Assembly: GCA_021234155.1 (NCBI GenBank)
Contig: JAJEKV010000131.1
Location: 742,001 to 806,000, forward strand
Direction of reading: 5' to 3'
Source: Isoetes taiwanensis
Taxonomy: Eukaryota; Streptophyta; Lycopodiopsida; Isoetales; Isoetaceae
DNA: 64,000 bases
This document shows positions 32,950 to 46,294 of the stretch, piece after piece (position 1 is the first letter of the stretch; each line of letters starts with the position of its first letter). Made by a program: the position numbers and the translations under genes. The notes below the pieces were generated by a model, which had not been told where the DNA came from, made no database searches, and saw only the letters and a program-made list of their open reading frames with translations.

Positions 32950-35300
32950 TGTACACTTTTTAAAGGTTTTCAAGGAGAAACCGCAAAGAATGATGATACT
33001 AGATAAGCAAGAAGAAAATATAAGTAGGCAATGATGACTATGGAGGGCTCAATAATTGAAGACGCTCATCTAGAACCTCAAGTGTGTATAATGCCAAGTC
33101 ACACAAAACAAGAACTTACGATAAGAAATAGATTGATTAGCGGGATAGATTCTTTAAGGTTTAAGTTTTTTTGAAGTCCAGTAATGAGTCTTATTATTGG
33201 CTTACTTTTTACCAAGTGATCTTTTATGAGCATGAAAGAGGCTCCGAGTTTGCTTGTCATGAGGAAAATTATGTTTCAAAGTCTCATGAGATTCTGTACA
33301 CATGGGTGAGATCTTCTAGTCCAGAGGAGCTCCTTACCATATGCAAGAGGTGCACAATGGACTTTGTGCTTTCTTTCTGAGATCCTAGTTGTGGCTCCAG
33401 GAAGACTTGTTGGCCCATCAATCGTTGATTTGAGAGTTCTTGAAAAGATACCATATTTGACATGAAGATCAATATCACTATTCAAATTACTGAGCGTCTT
33501 CAATTACTGAACACTCAACAGTCATCATGGTCTACTTATATCCTTTTCCTGCTTGTCTAGTATCATTATTACTGCAAAGGTTTTTCCCTTTAAAAACTTT
33601 CGAGGCAGGGTTTTTTTTAAACCTAGTAGTAATGGTTGTACTAGGCCATTGTATAGGTCCCATGTCCTCTTGGTCTTCATCGACATTAAAAAATCTATTC
33701 TATTCTTTTCTATTCTTATTCAAATAGGAACTTTGATGGATTTTGATTTTATTAATGTGTCACCCGGCTAAGAACATTTGTTCAAATTATGGAACTAGTA
33801 AAGTAGATGCAAGGCTAATTAATGTTGAATATCAGGTTAAGAGCAAAGAGCCGATTGAAAGTGTTTAACAACCAATATATAATTTCCAGTTCATATACAT
33901 TCCATGAAACCTCTTGAAATTTACCAAACTTAAACTTGTACCATCTTAATGACTGCAATATAACACAATTACATGCTCTAATACGTGATCTATGACTAAT
34001 CATTATGCACCATCTTCCCTTGCAGCTTTGACTATAGATGTTTGTTGCCGACACATCATAAATAAAGGTAGCATTCTTTCAATGCTAGTGTGTTTGTGAA
34101 CCCTCAGGTAGAGACACATCATAAATAAAACTAGCATTCATGCAATGCTATTGTGTGTGAAACCTCAAGCATGTCATAGATGAAGTTGCAAGTTGCTTAA
34201 TAAGTCATTGATGAAGTTGCAAGTTGCTTCTCCCTACTTATTTAGTTGAATAAGGACAAATGCATAAATGAGTTTGGATGTGACAATACTTAGTACAGTG
34301 ATAAAGAGAAAGCTGTAAATTTGAGGATGAAAGCACAATATGGTCCCATTGATGGAAGATTAGATATGTGTGCTCATATGTAGCTATCAAGCCCAACATT
34401 CCATGCAATTATGAGCCATGTATTCCCCCCTCATTTTTGGTTATATAATACAAAAGAATATCACATAAGTCATCTCTTCTAGAAACCCATAGCGCAAGAG
34501 CGTGGAAAGTGTTGGAAATTAGTCGCCGAGAAATAATTCCGATAACATTTAAGTTACTGGAAATGGATTTGAGTGAGCATGTCTTGGGGGCCATTTCTGG
34601 GACCGATTTGAAATGACAAGTTAATCTAAGGCATGTATCAAGTCATTTAGACTGCTGGATTCAGATTTGCTATTAGGGAAAAATAACGAGGATAAATGAT
34701 ATCGAATTGAGTAAGAAATGCCAAGAAACAATGCACATAAACACCTAGAGGCATGGAGGTTAGGGAGTTGTATTAAGAGTGGAGTAATCTTATCATGACT
34801 ATTGAATTTGTATTTTGAACAAGTTAGATCTCATATTGTATCTTATGATGCCTAACTTTGTATTTTGAACAGGTTAGATCTTGCATTCAGCGGGATTCAG
34901 AATTGAAGAATTTATAGTTGAGTTATTGCATAGCAAGGAAGATTTCTAGATTTTATTTATTTTTCTCTAGGGACTGTTCAAATTCCCGCTTGTTAGCATA
35001 TTAGAAATTTAGAATTAGAAGTGATCGAGAATTCTATGATAAAAATGAGATCTAATCTAAAGCTAAAAACACTTAAAAAAAGTGAAGGAAAGTGATATGT
35101 GTATTTATGAACAATGATCCTTTAAACAGATCTAAACCTCAAAAGCTAAAAGCTCTAGAACCTCAACAAAAAAGGCCTGCTGCTGCTATAGATCCATCGA
35201 TCAATTCAATCCGGCCTGCTATTGGACTTGGAACAGGATCCGAAGCTGCATCCGCCATAGCCAGAGCTTGAAAAGCCAGCAAAAGCATTTTTTTTTTATC
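32950..35300. other. AT-rich region without a gene
   Basis: Only short frames. A two-copy repeat (GACACATCATAAATAAA at 34,050 and 34,113) and a duplicated GATGAAGTTGCAAGTTGCTT near 34,180-34,230 are the only structure seen. Part of it is the 3' flank of the VQ gene. Confidence 0.5.
34050..34168 (+). repeat. Two-copy tandem repeat, about 63 bp
   Basis: Units starting at 34,050 and 34,113 share GACACATCATAAATAAA, TAGCATTC, CAATGCTA and the run into CCTCA. Confidence 0.7.
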
Positions 35301-35312
35301 CCTAAGATTTGA

Positions 35313-36026
35313 TTAAGAGTAGCCAGAAACATGCTCCGGGAAGCTAAAATCGACAGAACTGTTAAGATCCGAGCTGCCAAAGAGGCCAAAATCGGAGCCC
35401 ATGAGGCAATGCCTGGGGCTAACAAGTCCGCTGCCGGATTGGAATGTTGGGCTCGAAAATGAAGCTGAATAATGCAGCCCTGAGCCGGTTTGATCAGATC
35501 CATGAGCTCCGGAAGCAAGCTCTGTTAATTCTCGCATCATCGGAGATTGAAGGCCTGCTGCTGCCCATATATTATCCGCCGGAATCATTCCTGCTCCCAT
35601 GGGCGAAAAAGAAATTGGGGAAAGGTACGCGCTTCCTGAAAAAGAAGACCCAAATCCTGGAGATGGATTACCAAGCGAATTCGCATAAGAATCCGTCTGG
35701 GTCTGCTGGAAATTTTGCTGATTTTGATTCTGGGTCTGTTGAAGATGCTCCTGGGGAAGAATAGCCATACTGGGTCGCATAATTGGGGATAAAAATGCAG
35801 GGCGATTCAAAGGAGGGGGCGCAATTCTCTGTAATCTGTTCTGGGGAGGATCGGAAACCGATTGATTCGAAGAAGCCCCTGTTAATTGCTGAACCAGCTT
35901 GCGGAATTCTTCCGGGCTTGCTCTGTAAACTGTCGGAAGGGGGCGGGCCGCCGGAGCTGCTCTTCTGCTCCCTTTCGAGATCCTGGAGCTCCGATTTACG
36001 TTCAGGGAGCCATCGCCAACCATCAT
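35313..36026 (-). CDS. VQ-motif protein, HAIKU1-like
   Basis: A single uninterrupted exon of 237 codons. The VQ motif FRKLVQQLTG lies at residues 41-50, preceded by PTVYRASPEE and followed by RLQRIAPPPLNRPAFL (about 64-79), a block shared with HAIKU1 (VQ14)-type proteins. A Gln/Asn-rich tract (about 95-112) and Ser/Gly/Phe-rich tail complete the usual disordered layout. VQ proteins act in the nucleus as partners of WRKY transcription factors; HAIKU1 with its WRKY partner controls endosperm growth in Arabidopsis. I chose the paired ATG at 36,021-36,026 because MMVGDGSLNVNRSSRI has the basic N-terminus expected; the frame stays open upstream to 36,098, but that extra part is not family-like. 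The intronless structure is normal for VQ genes. It stands alone between AT-rich and repeat DNA and is the only gene here with no lesions, so probably a functional host gene. The stop is TAA at 35,313-35,315. Confidence 0.9.
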   Translation of the reverse strand: MMVGDGSLNVNRSSRISKGSRRAAPAARPLPTVYRASPEEFRKLVQQLTGASSNQSVSDPPQNRLQRIAPPPLNRPAFLSPIMRPSMAILPQEHLQQTQNQNQQNFQQTQTDSYANSLGNPSPGFGSSFSGSAYLSPISFSPMGAGMIPADNIWAAAGLQSPMMRELTELASGAHGSDQTGSGLHYSASFSSPTFQSGSGLVSPRHCLMGSDFGLFGSSDLNSSVDFSFPEHVSGYS

Positions 36027-39000
36027 GGCGCAAAACTTGAGCAGAATTTGAAAACCAGGAGCAGATTTGAAAATCTGGAGCAGATTTGTACCGCCCAAAC
36101 GGGAATTTTGACTGATTCGGAGAAGAATTGTTGGGAATTAATGCGATTTCTGAGGCGGTCAAGGCAGGAGAGTTCTGTTTGCGAGGATCGGATTAGAAAA
36201 CGGGGAAGAATGGGCCACATTTTGTAGCCGAGGTAGAAAGGGGGTAAAATAAAAAATAAAAGAAAATGGTAAAAAAAAAAGGAAGAAAAGCGATTGCCGT
36301 GTTTTGCAGGCTGCGGCCGCCTTTGTTGACGACAATACATCGGAAGCTTCGATCGCCTTTTCCTCAAAATAAACACGTGATGGTCAAATATTTCCTCGTG
36401 GAAAATTTGTCCCCCATCCCCTTTCTATTCCTATCCCTTTTTTTTTAGTTCTAATTTTTTATTTATTGGTTGCCATTTTTTCTTGCACCATGGGTTCTTC
36501 TCCCACTCTCTCCCAGTTTTCTCCGTGGATGCTGCCTAGTGGCGTGACGTTAAAACTACTATCTATCTATCTATCTATCTCAAGATAGCCCCATATGTTT
36601 GGAAAAAAAAAGTTTTTTTTTTTTTTGAGGGATAAAAAAGATTTTATTTACTTAGAGAGAATGATACAAAGCCACATGGCAGAGGTGCACCCATCCACGA
36701 ATATGAGATGGGGGTAGCTACGTAGCTCCAGCTTGTACTATTCTCTTTCCCGACCTAGACCAGATTAAAATAGGTGCCCCATATTTCTTCCTTTACCTCT
36801 TCTTCACATTTAAAAACTAGCCTAAATTTTTTAAGTCTTTCAAGTACCAGGTGAAGTAGCTGAGTTGATGATATGAATACCTCCTGATTCTCAGCAAAGA
36901 CTCTTATGCAACTCTGATAGAACCCATATAGCAATGTCGATGTTTTATGCATCTAGTATACCAATTAGTCACTCTAATAGTTGACATTGAAAAAACAAAA
37001 CATCATCTCGGACATCTCTAGTCTAATTAGTTATTGTAATTAACTGACGTTGAAAAAAAGAAAAAATACTTCTTCTCATCTAGTGGCATGTGTCAAATTT
37101 GAGTCTGTGCCGTGCTAGTATTGTGTGCATCTCATAGGCCACTTGCTCTCCAGTGGAAATAAATAAACCTTTTTTTCAATGTTCCGAGTAGTTCGGTTCA
37201 TGCTATTAGCCCTAACTTTACATGCAAAATATCCTTCTACCAATTCGCCCTTTCCATATCCATGGCTCTTTTCTACATCATGCTGATGCGACTACAGATT
37301 TTATTTGCAAACGGTGGCCATTGCCTGGAACAAAATAATCTCAAAATTGGGTTTCTTAATGTATATGTGATAATATGCAGGTGCTCAACATTTATTGCCC
37401 CATATTCTACAATTTTACTATACGATAGTCAATAATTTAGGTGTTTTTGGTGTTTTCTGTCTTAATGACCGAATTCCCAAACACAACAAATGTACTCATA
37501 TTAACAAACGCGTCTCCATTGCCTAACCACATGAAAATTGCTCTTGGCGATGGCACATAAACATTGGAAGATGGTTTAAAATGTGCACTTTATATGGAGG
37601 AGATAAACCATTAAAAAATACTGATCCACTAGATGAGACAAAGGATTTGGATCCATACTATTGGATAGTTCGAATCTAAGCCTGGGCCCCTTCACCTCTA
37701 CCTTTTCTTATTTCACAAGGAACAATGTGGATGGAAATGAAGGTTCCAATTATAGCCACAATCTGTGAACTTTTGCTTATGCAATGAAGTTTGGCTTGAT
37801 CTGGACAAAAGGATGAATCAATGGGTGGACACGTTTCGAGGTGATAGTTGGGATGCATATGATATTGACCAGCAAAATATTTTTGTTGTATAGTTCCTCC
37901 TTTTGTGCCCTCTTGCAATTGGGCTTTCCTTTGCAACTGGCAATTGTTTCCAAGTGACAACTGCTCAACATGCAACATTGACAGCATTTTTGCTTTGGAT
38001 TACAAAAAACTTTGTCAACATGAATCTCGATTCATTAAAGAGGAATTCTTCGGGCAATGAGACGTATATCCGCATATATATATATTCACGTCACATGGTA
38101 GCATCACGTTAAATGATATAGATTGATACCATTTGCCAACTTCGTCTCATTGGCCCTACCTTGTTTGTACTCATGCACATATGACTAATACTTTGGTTGA
38201 TACCCTCAAATATAGGATGAATGGTGTGTTGGGAGCCATTGCATAGATGACGCATATGCTTTTTCTATATGTCATTCAGGACTTGGTCTAACAGTAAGAC
38301 CTTACAGTCATACATCTTGGGGCAATTACGTGGAAGATTTGTATGTAGTTTCTGTATATCCTTCGACGTTAGAAAATCTATTCTATTCTTTCCTTTTGGA
38401 TGTGGTCTTGTGGAAAGACCTAAAACCAAATATGAAACTAATAGTCCCATTCTGAGAGAAAGTAGGAAGACATAAAATTTGATCCAAGAATTGCAAGACA
38501 AAAAAATCTTGTACTTAATTGGATATTCATGGGCCCTCTAGATAAAAAGGTTCTTTGTAGTTTTCCATCATAGTTGCTATCTTCAACGGGTTTACCGAGT
38601 CTATGGTAGAGAGTGTTTATGCTAGGCAATGCCTAGTTCGCTAGAAGCATCAATGGCTTGTTTCGTTACTTTTTCGTTTCTTTTGTTTCGTCTTTTCAAG
38701 GACACATAGCTTTATATAGATTCTAAAAAGATGTGACAACTCATGATACAACTACCTCTATCTATGTAAGAGAAGCATCAAGAATAACTACATCTCATAA
38801 ATTCTATCTAAGCGTTGTTTTGATTTGCATGAGACTCTGACATAAGATCTTGATCTATTAATTTTATAGTCTGGACTTATAGCTAATGTATTTGTTTCCA
38901 TTATGGTACTTTACTACAATGTGTCATCCTTCAAAAAAAAACAAAAAATCATTCTAAAACTTATAGCCTACTTTATTTCTAGCTATAAAGAAGGAAACAC

Positions 39001-40220
39001 CAGTATACTAGGATTACCTTCCACCTCGATAATCCCAACAAAAGTGATTGAAGGCTAATCCAAAGTAACAAGGAATAATGCTCTATGGCTTTGGCACCAA
39101 TCCACACATTTGTGATATTTGAGGGTAAAACATATGTACCAAAATATTGCACGACGCCCCATATGTAAGATTTTCAATACGAGATCTCTCACCTTTGATA
39201 GACCTCATTTTGTCGTGATGAGGTGATAATCATGAAAAAAAAAAAATTCTAATCCCTATGCATATATCTCAAGTTTATTATGTGATATATCACTATACTA
39301 AACTACTAAACTGATCATTTTGGGATCTATAAACCTTGCACACGAGCTCCTATAAGGCGTTGGACCATTAATGAATACAGAGGACCAAAGGGTTCTATTT
39401 TTTGATCATTTGCCTTATGATTATATTTATATGCTGAGAGCTATGCATTACAGCTTCAATCTAGTATACATATGCAAGAACCAATTAGTGGTTCCTCCAA
39501 CCATGGAGATGTAGAGGGTGATAAACTATTAATGGTATGTTATAATCCTCACAACCGATTGAACAAGTGGCATGAGAATGCCATCGATCCGAGCCATCGG
39601 ATCGGTATTCTCGAATGGGCGAGTATGCATCTCTTGCACGCATGTATGCATTGCATTCACACTGGAAAATTTCCTATGGTTACTTTGACCAGTCGGATAT
39701 CTTATATTTAGAGTCGGAAATTTCTATTGTCTTAATAGAAAATCTTAAGAAAATTTGCCGAAAAAATTCCTACGATACACTAACCGAACCGGAAAATTTG
39801 CAATCTCAATCGGTTGGTTTATAGTGTTCCTCGGACTTTGCCCAACACTTATCACAATGCAAAAATAGCATTTTAAATATTCTAGCACAATAGCTTTTCG
39901 CATCGTGGCTACAATGTGAAATCAACCCTCTCAATATCCTTGTTCTATAGCCATTCACATTAGACACTTATAGTAGATAATAAGGTATGATACTAAAACC
40001 ATTGAATTAAAGACATTGAATATAGGATGTTCAAACAATTCAACTTTAATAACATTCTTGTAACTCTGGGATTTGAATCCAGTAAATCCAAGGGTCTTTT
40101 AAGTTATATATCTTTTTTATGCTTTCTCAAGAAGTAATGGGGCAAATAATGTTTTGTCTTGTATAGATCGATGACTGTTTAGTATATATTATACGGTATA
40201 AATATATATATTACAAGAAA
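36027..40220. other. VQ gene 5' flank and gene-poor AT-rich DNA
   Basis: No clear TATA box was seen for the VQ gene, although its promoter must lie in 36,030-36,500. Beyond that only short frames occur. An ATCT microsatellite lies at 36,560-36,580. Confidence 0.5.
36560..36580 (+). repeat. (ATCT)n microsatellite
   Basis: Five consecutive ATCT units about 530 bp upstream of the VQ start codon. Confidence 0.9.
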
Positions 40221-40223
40221 TTT

Positions 40224-41074
40224 AATGCGTCCTACGGTGCATGTTCGAGTTTTAGCATGTTCCTATGCTGCAAATTCTTGTCGTGCCCTACATTCTAAAA
40301 GAATCTCTTGAGAATACTCTAAATTCATAGATTCTCTAAGATTCTACCAAGGTTCTCTTGGAGGTTTCGTGGAGATTCCTCTAAATTTTATAAGATTCCC
40401 TCTAGATTCCATTAGATTTCTATAGATTCTCCAAGATTCTAATAAGATCCCCTTAGATTCCATTAGATCCCTTTAGATTTTATGAGATTGCCCTAGGTTC
40501 CCTTACATTATATGAGATTCAAAGAGATTCTATAAAGATTCCCCTAGATACTCTAAGATTTCATCAACATTTTCTTAGATTCCCTTAAATTTTATGAAGA
40601 TTCCCTTAGATCCCCTAGATTTTAAGAGATTCCCTTAGGCTTGTAAATATTTTCCTAGATTCTCTTACATTTTACGAGATTTTCTTAGATTCCGTTAGAT
40701 TCTCCTGAATTCCTTTACATTCTAGAACTTTTTAGAACATTCTAAGACTTTCTGGAACATTCTAAGACTTTCAAAATATCCTAGAACTTTCTGGAAATAT
40801 TTCCCTAGATTCTCTTACATTCCCATAGATTCCCCTACATTCTAGAACATTATAGAACTTACTAGAATTTGAAGCTTTCTAGAAGAATTTTCTTAGATTC
40901 CCCCCAGATTCTCTTATGTTCTAGAATTTTCTAGAATATTTTGGAACTTTCTAGAAGATTCTAGAACTTTCTAGAGCCTTCCAGAACATTCTAGAACTTT
41001 TTTGAACTATCTAGAATGCGTCCTACGGTGCATGTTCGAGTTTTAGCATGTTCCTACGTGCAAGTTCTTGTCGT
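40224..41074 (+). repeat. GATTCC/TTCTAGAA repeat block, copy 1
   Basis: A 60-bp direct repeat (AATGCGTCCTACGGTGCATG onwards) at 40,224-40,284 and 41,015-41,074 flanks about 730 bp of degenerate short repeats. The first part is built on TTCCCTTAGATTCC-like units. The second (about 40,720-41,010) is built on TTCTAGAA units spaced by two bases, for example TTCTAGAAGATTCTAGAA near 40,950. The whole block recurs at 61.8-62.5 kb. Confidence 0.85.
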
Positions 41075-41827
41075 TTCTTGCATGTTCCTACAGTTTATGT
41101 GGTCTTTTCTTGGAACACTTAAGCTGTCTGCCGCCCTCCCTGTCCCAGCAAGGGGAGGATTGTGAGCAAATGATGGCTGCTCCGATCATTCTGGAATATG
41201 CTACTGGTGGTTTGCCATGGGATTCCCTGGGCGGGAGACTAGGGAGGCCCGGGCATTGTGGGAATGAAGCCCATATTCTTTGCACGAAGGGATGAGGTTC
41301 AACAGGCCTGTCTTCTTTTCTTATTGCTTGGAAGAAGGTTCTACCTATAGTAATGCTGCAAGAATGGAATCGGGCCGAGTTAATGCGTATATGAGCCTTG
41401 CCTTGGATCTTTGGGATATTCTTGAGGAGAATGCTTCAAGTGGTTCCTTCTTACTAAGATCTCTTGATGGCCATTCTAGAATGGGAAGTAGCAGCCTGAA
41501 CCTTGCTCTTGATCCTGGGCGATTGAGACAGGATTAACTCATATCTGGTGACCAGGTGCTTAAATTTCTTATCAGGCCTATTGTGGAGCCATTGTAATAA
41601 GGTCTTAGACCGTTTGTTTTATTAAAATTTAGCCTAGGAACTGAGCCCTTCTCTCCTATAGTATCCTATGGAGAAGAAGTTGAGAGAGGCTCTAAGTACT
41701 GGGTCTTGAGTCTGGACTGCTATTCATGGATTTGAGAAGTGATAGCACCTCTGGACTCACTGTATGTGTAAACACTCTTATCTTTTGAATACAATACAGA
41801 TCATTCCTGCCTTCAAAAAAAAAAAAA
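41075..41827 (+). other. Processed-transcript-like segment ending in poly(A)
   Basis: The block begins right after the 60-bp repeat and ends in a run of 13 A's (about 41,815-41,827). It carries two open frames (41,068-41,295 and 41,280-41,537; the second includes GRVNAYMSLALDLWDILEEN) without a family I recognise. A 3' A-tail suggests reverse-transcribed insertion, either a LINE 3' end or a retrocopy. I found no target duplication. Confidence 0.35.
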
Positions 41828-42420
41828 CCCGGTCAAACCTAGATCCCTAGGTCAAACATCAGCCCTGGTCAATCCCAGTAGCTGTATTATCAATCCGGAT
41901 ACGAAATTTCGTATGAAACCGGTACTCAATACCCTTTAGCCTCAAGCACCCCAATTTGTAACAAGATAATGTAAATACAAGTCAAAAAACTAGTCCATAG
42001 TCTTATTTTCTAAACATTCAGACAAGATTTCAATGGTTCCAGATACAAAATCCAGTAGACAACAAGCTTTATTAAGTCTTCCTTACATATGCCTTAACAT
42101 GCAAAATAGCCTCAGATCCCATGTTTAACATTTTTCTCAAAATCCAATGGAATGGAACCTTTATTAAGTCTTACATACATACGCATAATCGTGCAAGTAT
42201 TCAATGCAAGTATTCAATATCTCTTGTGTCTGGACACACTGTTTTAAAATCAGGTTAACAAGCACCCAAGGATCTATGCCATAAAGTAGAATACAAACGT
42301 CAAATATTCAATGTGGCCATTTACAACATACATCTATTTCAAATCAGTGATAAGAAATCCTTTGTATTAATCAAATAGACACGCGAGAGCAGCCACAAAT
42401 CCAGCCACATTGTAAGGCTT

Positions 42421-42426
42421 AATGCA
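42421..42426 (+). repeat. Target-site duplication, left copy (AATGCA)
   Basis: AATGCA abuts the left LTR end and recurs at 60,021-60,026, one base beyond the right LTR end. The one-base gap makes the exact duplication length uncertain. Confidence 0.55.
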
Positions 42427-44789
42427 TGTGACGTCCCCTACTCGTATACGATGCCCGCACCGTATACAAACAGGAGTTCATCCCCCGCACCAGCTCCACA
42501 CTGATACAGGGCCCTCCACATATCACTGTGACCGTCTAGAGTCCACTATGGGAAGAGTGAAGGGGTCATTTTACCCCGTCTCCCTCAGGGCCTACCTAGC
42601 TGCGGAAGCGTAAACACATATGTCAGTAACATAACATCATATATCCACCTCGAAGAGTGGTACATCAACATCTGCATAGACAAAGATCGGCCTGAATCTG
42701 AGGAAGTTCCTACCAAGGCTCGGACTCGGGGGATGGTGACAAGGTTGGGGTCTCAGAGTTCGGTCAAGTGCATTTAATCATGACAATGGATTGGGCTGGC
42801 ATAAGAGCATGGCTTAGGGTTGTCCACTCCATCCGCCCCTCACAAGTGCACACACTGCGAGTAGGTTGAAAAGTGTTGGGTTGGGATGGCTTCACGGGTG
42901 CATAGCCAAAGGGGCTATTCTGGGTTACATCTCCCCGTCCCGAGGGGGCAGGAAGGGATCCTCCCTCCGGAGATCTACATGCTGACCCAAGGTAACTAGA
43001 TGGCGCCCTTATTCGACTTAACCTTTGGAAGGTGAACTCCACCCCACGGTGTATCGAGCCCATGCCTTACCCACACTCAGTGGCAAGCCATTAGACCTAG
43101 TCACTCTGATCCCCGGTAGGCCTTACACACCAGAGGGATCGCACTACAAGAGAATGAGGGTTTTTTGTCAGAAAAATCGTCAGATGGTCTTCACAAAACA
43201 TACATTTGCCTTGAGACCCTCGGCCGACGATTTACGACGAATATTATCGGCGATTTAAGTGTGTGGGAAAAATCGCGTCGGAAAAATCGTCGATTTTTTT
43301 CTTAAATACGTGTCGGAAAAAATGTCGGTTCCGACGGCGATAAGTGTCGAGGAAAAATCGTCAGATAAAGTGTCAGAAAAATCGTCAGCAAAATCGTCAG
43401 CAAAATCGTCAGCAAAATCGTCAAAAAATCGTCAAAATATTCGTCATTATTTTCATCAAAAAAATCGTCAAAATATGCGTTATTTTTGTCAAAAATGTTT
43501 TTGCCAACATTTTTACCAGCATATTAGTCATATATATTTTGAAATTACTTGCATTCTAAGTTGAATCTAGTTGCATTTCTCTGTTGCATTCTTAAAATAT
43601 AATATGCTTAAAGATATACATAAATATATTTTACAAATTGGTAGACAAGAGTGAAAAATGAACTCCTTTATTCAAGTAGTAACAGAAGTTATATGTCTAT
43701 TACATGTCAATGAATACACAATATTTAAAAGCCACCAAAGGGATCGCAACAACCAAAGGGATTGCAACAAGGACTCAGCCCACGCTTGTATAAAGGAGCT
43801 CGAGCTCCAAGCACCTGCAGCCAATATGCCAATATAACTCACCCAATATAACTGACAGAAGTAGGCTGCCAATATAACTGACAGAAGTAGGCTGCTAAAT
43901 TCAAAAGATAAAAAGCAATCTCTCCTTTTCGCATTAAAGGTAAAGAGAAAGTATAGAGGGATTCTACAGCTTTGATGAGCTAGCCCCTTCAAGTGCTTTC
44001 TCAATCCCCTGCAAAAAAACACGTTAAACTTCTATGAAAATATTTGAAAAAATGCGATGTCAAGATGAACAACATGAAAGAGAAGTAAAATTTCATAATC
44101 ACCAAATAATACAGAAGACTAGAATAATAACAAAGGTGATTCTATTTTATTTAATCCCTCCTTGAGACATATGTAAGAACAAATCAAGAGCTTCATCAAT
44201 AAATCCATGGCGACACTATGCAATGGTGGAATCCCAAGAGATTATCTAGGCATTTTTGCACCCTTGAAGCTTCCACAGTTCTAAGGACCCATAGAGAGTC
44301 TTATCTTTAACTTGGCCCTACAATAAATAAATAAAATAATTCTCTTGGAGCATTCAGGATGACAACAAATAGAAGAATAGAAGTAGACTACAAAAGTTAA
44401 GCAACTCAAAATAGCGTAAACAAATTTGAGTGCATAATTCCTAGAAACTATTTCACATTCAAGATGGTAACAAATTGAAGGAATAAAAGTAGATAAGTAG
44501 AAGGAATAAAAGTAGACTTATCTCGCTTCAAAGCGATGAAAGTTTGAGCCATGGCCAATTTTGGACTTCACCTTTACGGATCAATTAAGATGCTGACATA
44601 AATCTCGAGATTTTAAGTCAGAATTTACCCATATCAGCCATCACCTGTATATTTCATAAATCAACCACACGGAAGTATATCTTCACATAACTATTTACAA
44701 GAGAGCTTAAGTAACACCACATCAAAATGTCAATGCATCTATAAAATCTTAATATTACACCATGGACTTATAGCATCAAGCACCTATCT

Positions 44790-45002
44790 TTACCACCTAG
44801 ACCTCGGGGAAAGGACAACCGTAACATTTTGAGAGATGTATGCGCTTATATCCCCATCCTTCTTGGCTGCTACTCTGGGCATATCTAAATTGTATTTTGC
44901 CACTAGGCCAAGCAAGAATTGCTTGCTAGGTTGGGCAAGCACTTCCCCTTCCTTTCTACATAAGGCAGCAAGATCCTTCCTAGTCTGCTTGAGCTTCTTC
45001 AT
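44790..45002 (-). CDS. Short ORF inside the CACTA element
   Basis: A 70-codon frame that starts with KKLKQTRKDLAALCRKEGE and contains SKQFLLGLVAKYNLDMPRVA. The heptad-like start and coding-like composition suggest a real fragment, perhaps the end of a transposon protein, but I cannot name it. Nearby frames at 45,275-45,530 exist on both strands and are not convincing. Confidence 0.25.
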   Translation of the reverse strand: MKKLKQTRKDLAALCRKEGEVLAQPSKQFLLGLVAKYNLDMPRVAAKKDGDISAYISQNVTVVLSPRSRW

Positions 45003-45879
45003 TTGAGGCGCAAAGGTGGCGCCTTCCCAATGCTATTTGGTGTCCGCAAGCGGGGTCCTATCTTTTTACAACTTTCGCCGGCCTACCTTGGTGGCGGTAT
45101 TCTTTGGCTATCTACAGGGCCGGTTGTATTTATGATTCAGGGCATTTAGGCACCAAGTTAAGTATGTGGCAAAACAAAAATAGAGTGTCTAAACTTAGAC
45201 TTACATGCTATTAGAGCCCACGTTGGGGAATCCTTATTCCAAAGCCTGACACACAACTCATTATCCCTATGGTACTATGGATCCGACCAAGCAATCATCA
45301 AATGAAATGCTATGGAATCTCTTCTCATTGCACAGACGGTTATCTTCATAGGTGGCATTGTCTCTTTCTTTGGAGCCCTAAGGGTGATTCTTCCAAAGCA
45401 ACATAAGCGACTCCATTTCTGGCGATTGGCAATCCCTAAATGCGGAGTAGGGCATTGGATCAAAAAGTTTACCTGTATTTTAGTTTCGGCCATAGTAGTT
45501 CCTCATTCTGTTGCCTCCATTTTTAGCTGAAAATCCCTTGTACCTGCCTTGTTTGATCTCTGCAATCATTCGTCGAGCTGCTCGGTCCGCTTTGCTTTAG
45601 TCCAGAGACAAAATGACCTAAAACTTTGTGTGCGCATGCGGCCGTCGTTTACTCTAGAAACCCTAGGGTAGAGACCTTTGCAAATATTTTTAACAAAATA
45701 GAAATAGGGTCGACTATTTTTACTGAGGTTCAATCACGATCTGCCACGTGGCAGTCGCCTACACAGCGGAATGGAAGTAGGGTCTTCCCATTCCGCATGA
45801 CCGGCTGCTCAAGTTTGCCCTTTAGGGTTTTGTTTTAGGGTCGCCGCATCCCCGCCAGTTCGGTCCTGGACGAGCTCCG

Positions 45880-46230
45880 ACGAGCTCTGTAACAAGCATC
45901 CGACGAGCTCTGTAACAAGCATCCTCAACCCAAGAGCATCCGACGAGCTCTGTAACGCAGGTAACCTTGCATGCGACGATCTCTGTAAACCTTGCAGGTA
46001 GCCTTGCAGGGTCTTCTTGATTTTTTGCACTTTTTCTTGAACTGAGGTTTTCTCTTTGCAGATACCCGTTGGACACAGATCATTTCTTCGCAGATACTAG
46101 AAGAGGGTCTTGTTTCTTGTTTTTTCACAGATAGCAGATCGGCGGATCTGCAAATGCTTTCTTCGCAGATGCTTTCTTCGCCGGATCTGCCTTCTTAATC
46201 TTCACCGGATCTGCTTTCTTTCCAGATGCT
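45880..46230 (+). repeat. Short tandem repeats inside the CACTA element
   Basis: CATCCGACGAGCTCTGTAAC recurs at about 45,896, 45,937 and, partly, before them; GCAGATGCTTTCTTCG-type units recur from 46,150 to 46,240. Confidence 0.6.
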
Positions 46231-46294
46231 TTCTTTGCAAAACCCCTTAAATATGTCGGATCTGCACAGCTGCCTCCCCTATTTCTATTTTGTA

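Noticed and set aside
37900-38630. Copia-type reverse transcriptase fragment
   Set aside because: A few words looked suggestive but no catalytic box or consistent domain order could be found.
43259-43564. SSAKSSAKSS repeat ORFs at the CACTA left end
   Set aside because: They translate the AAAATCGTC subterminal binding repeats and are not protein-coding.
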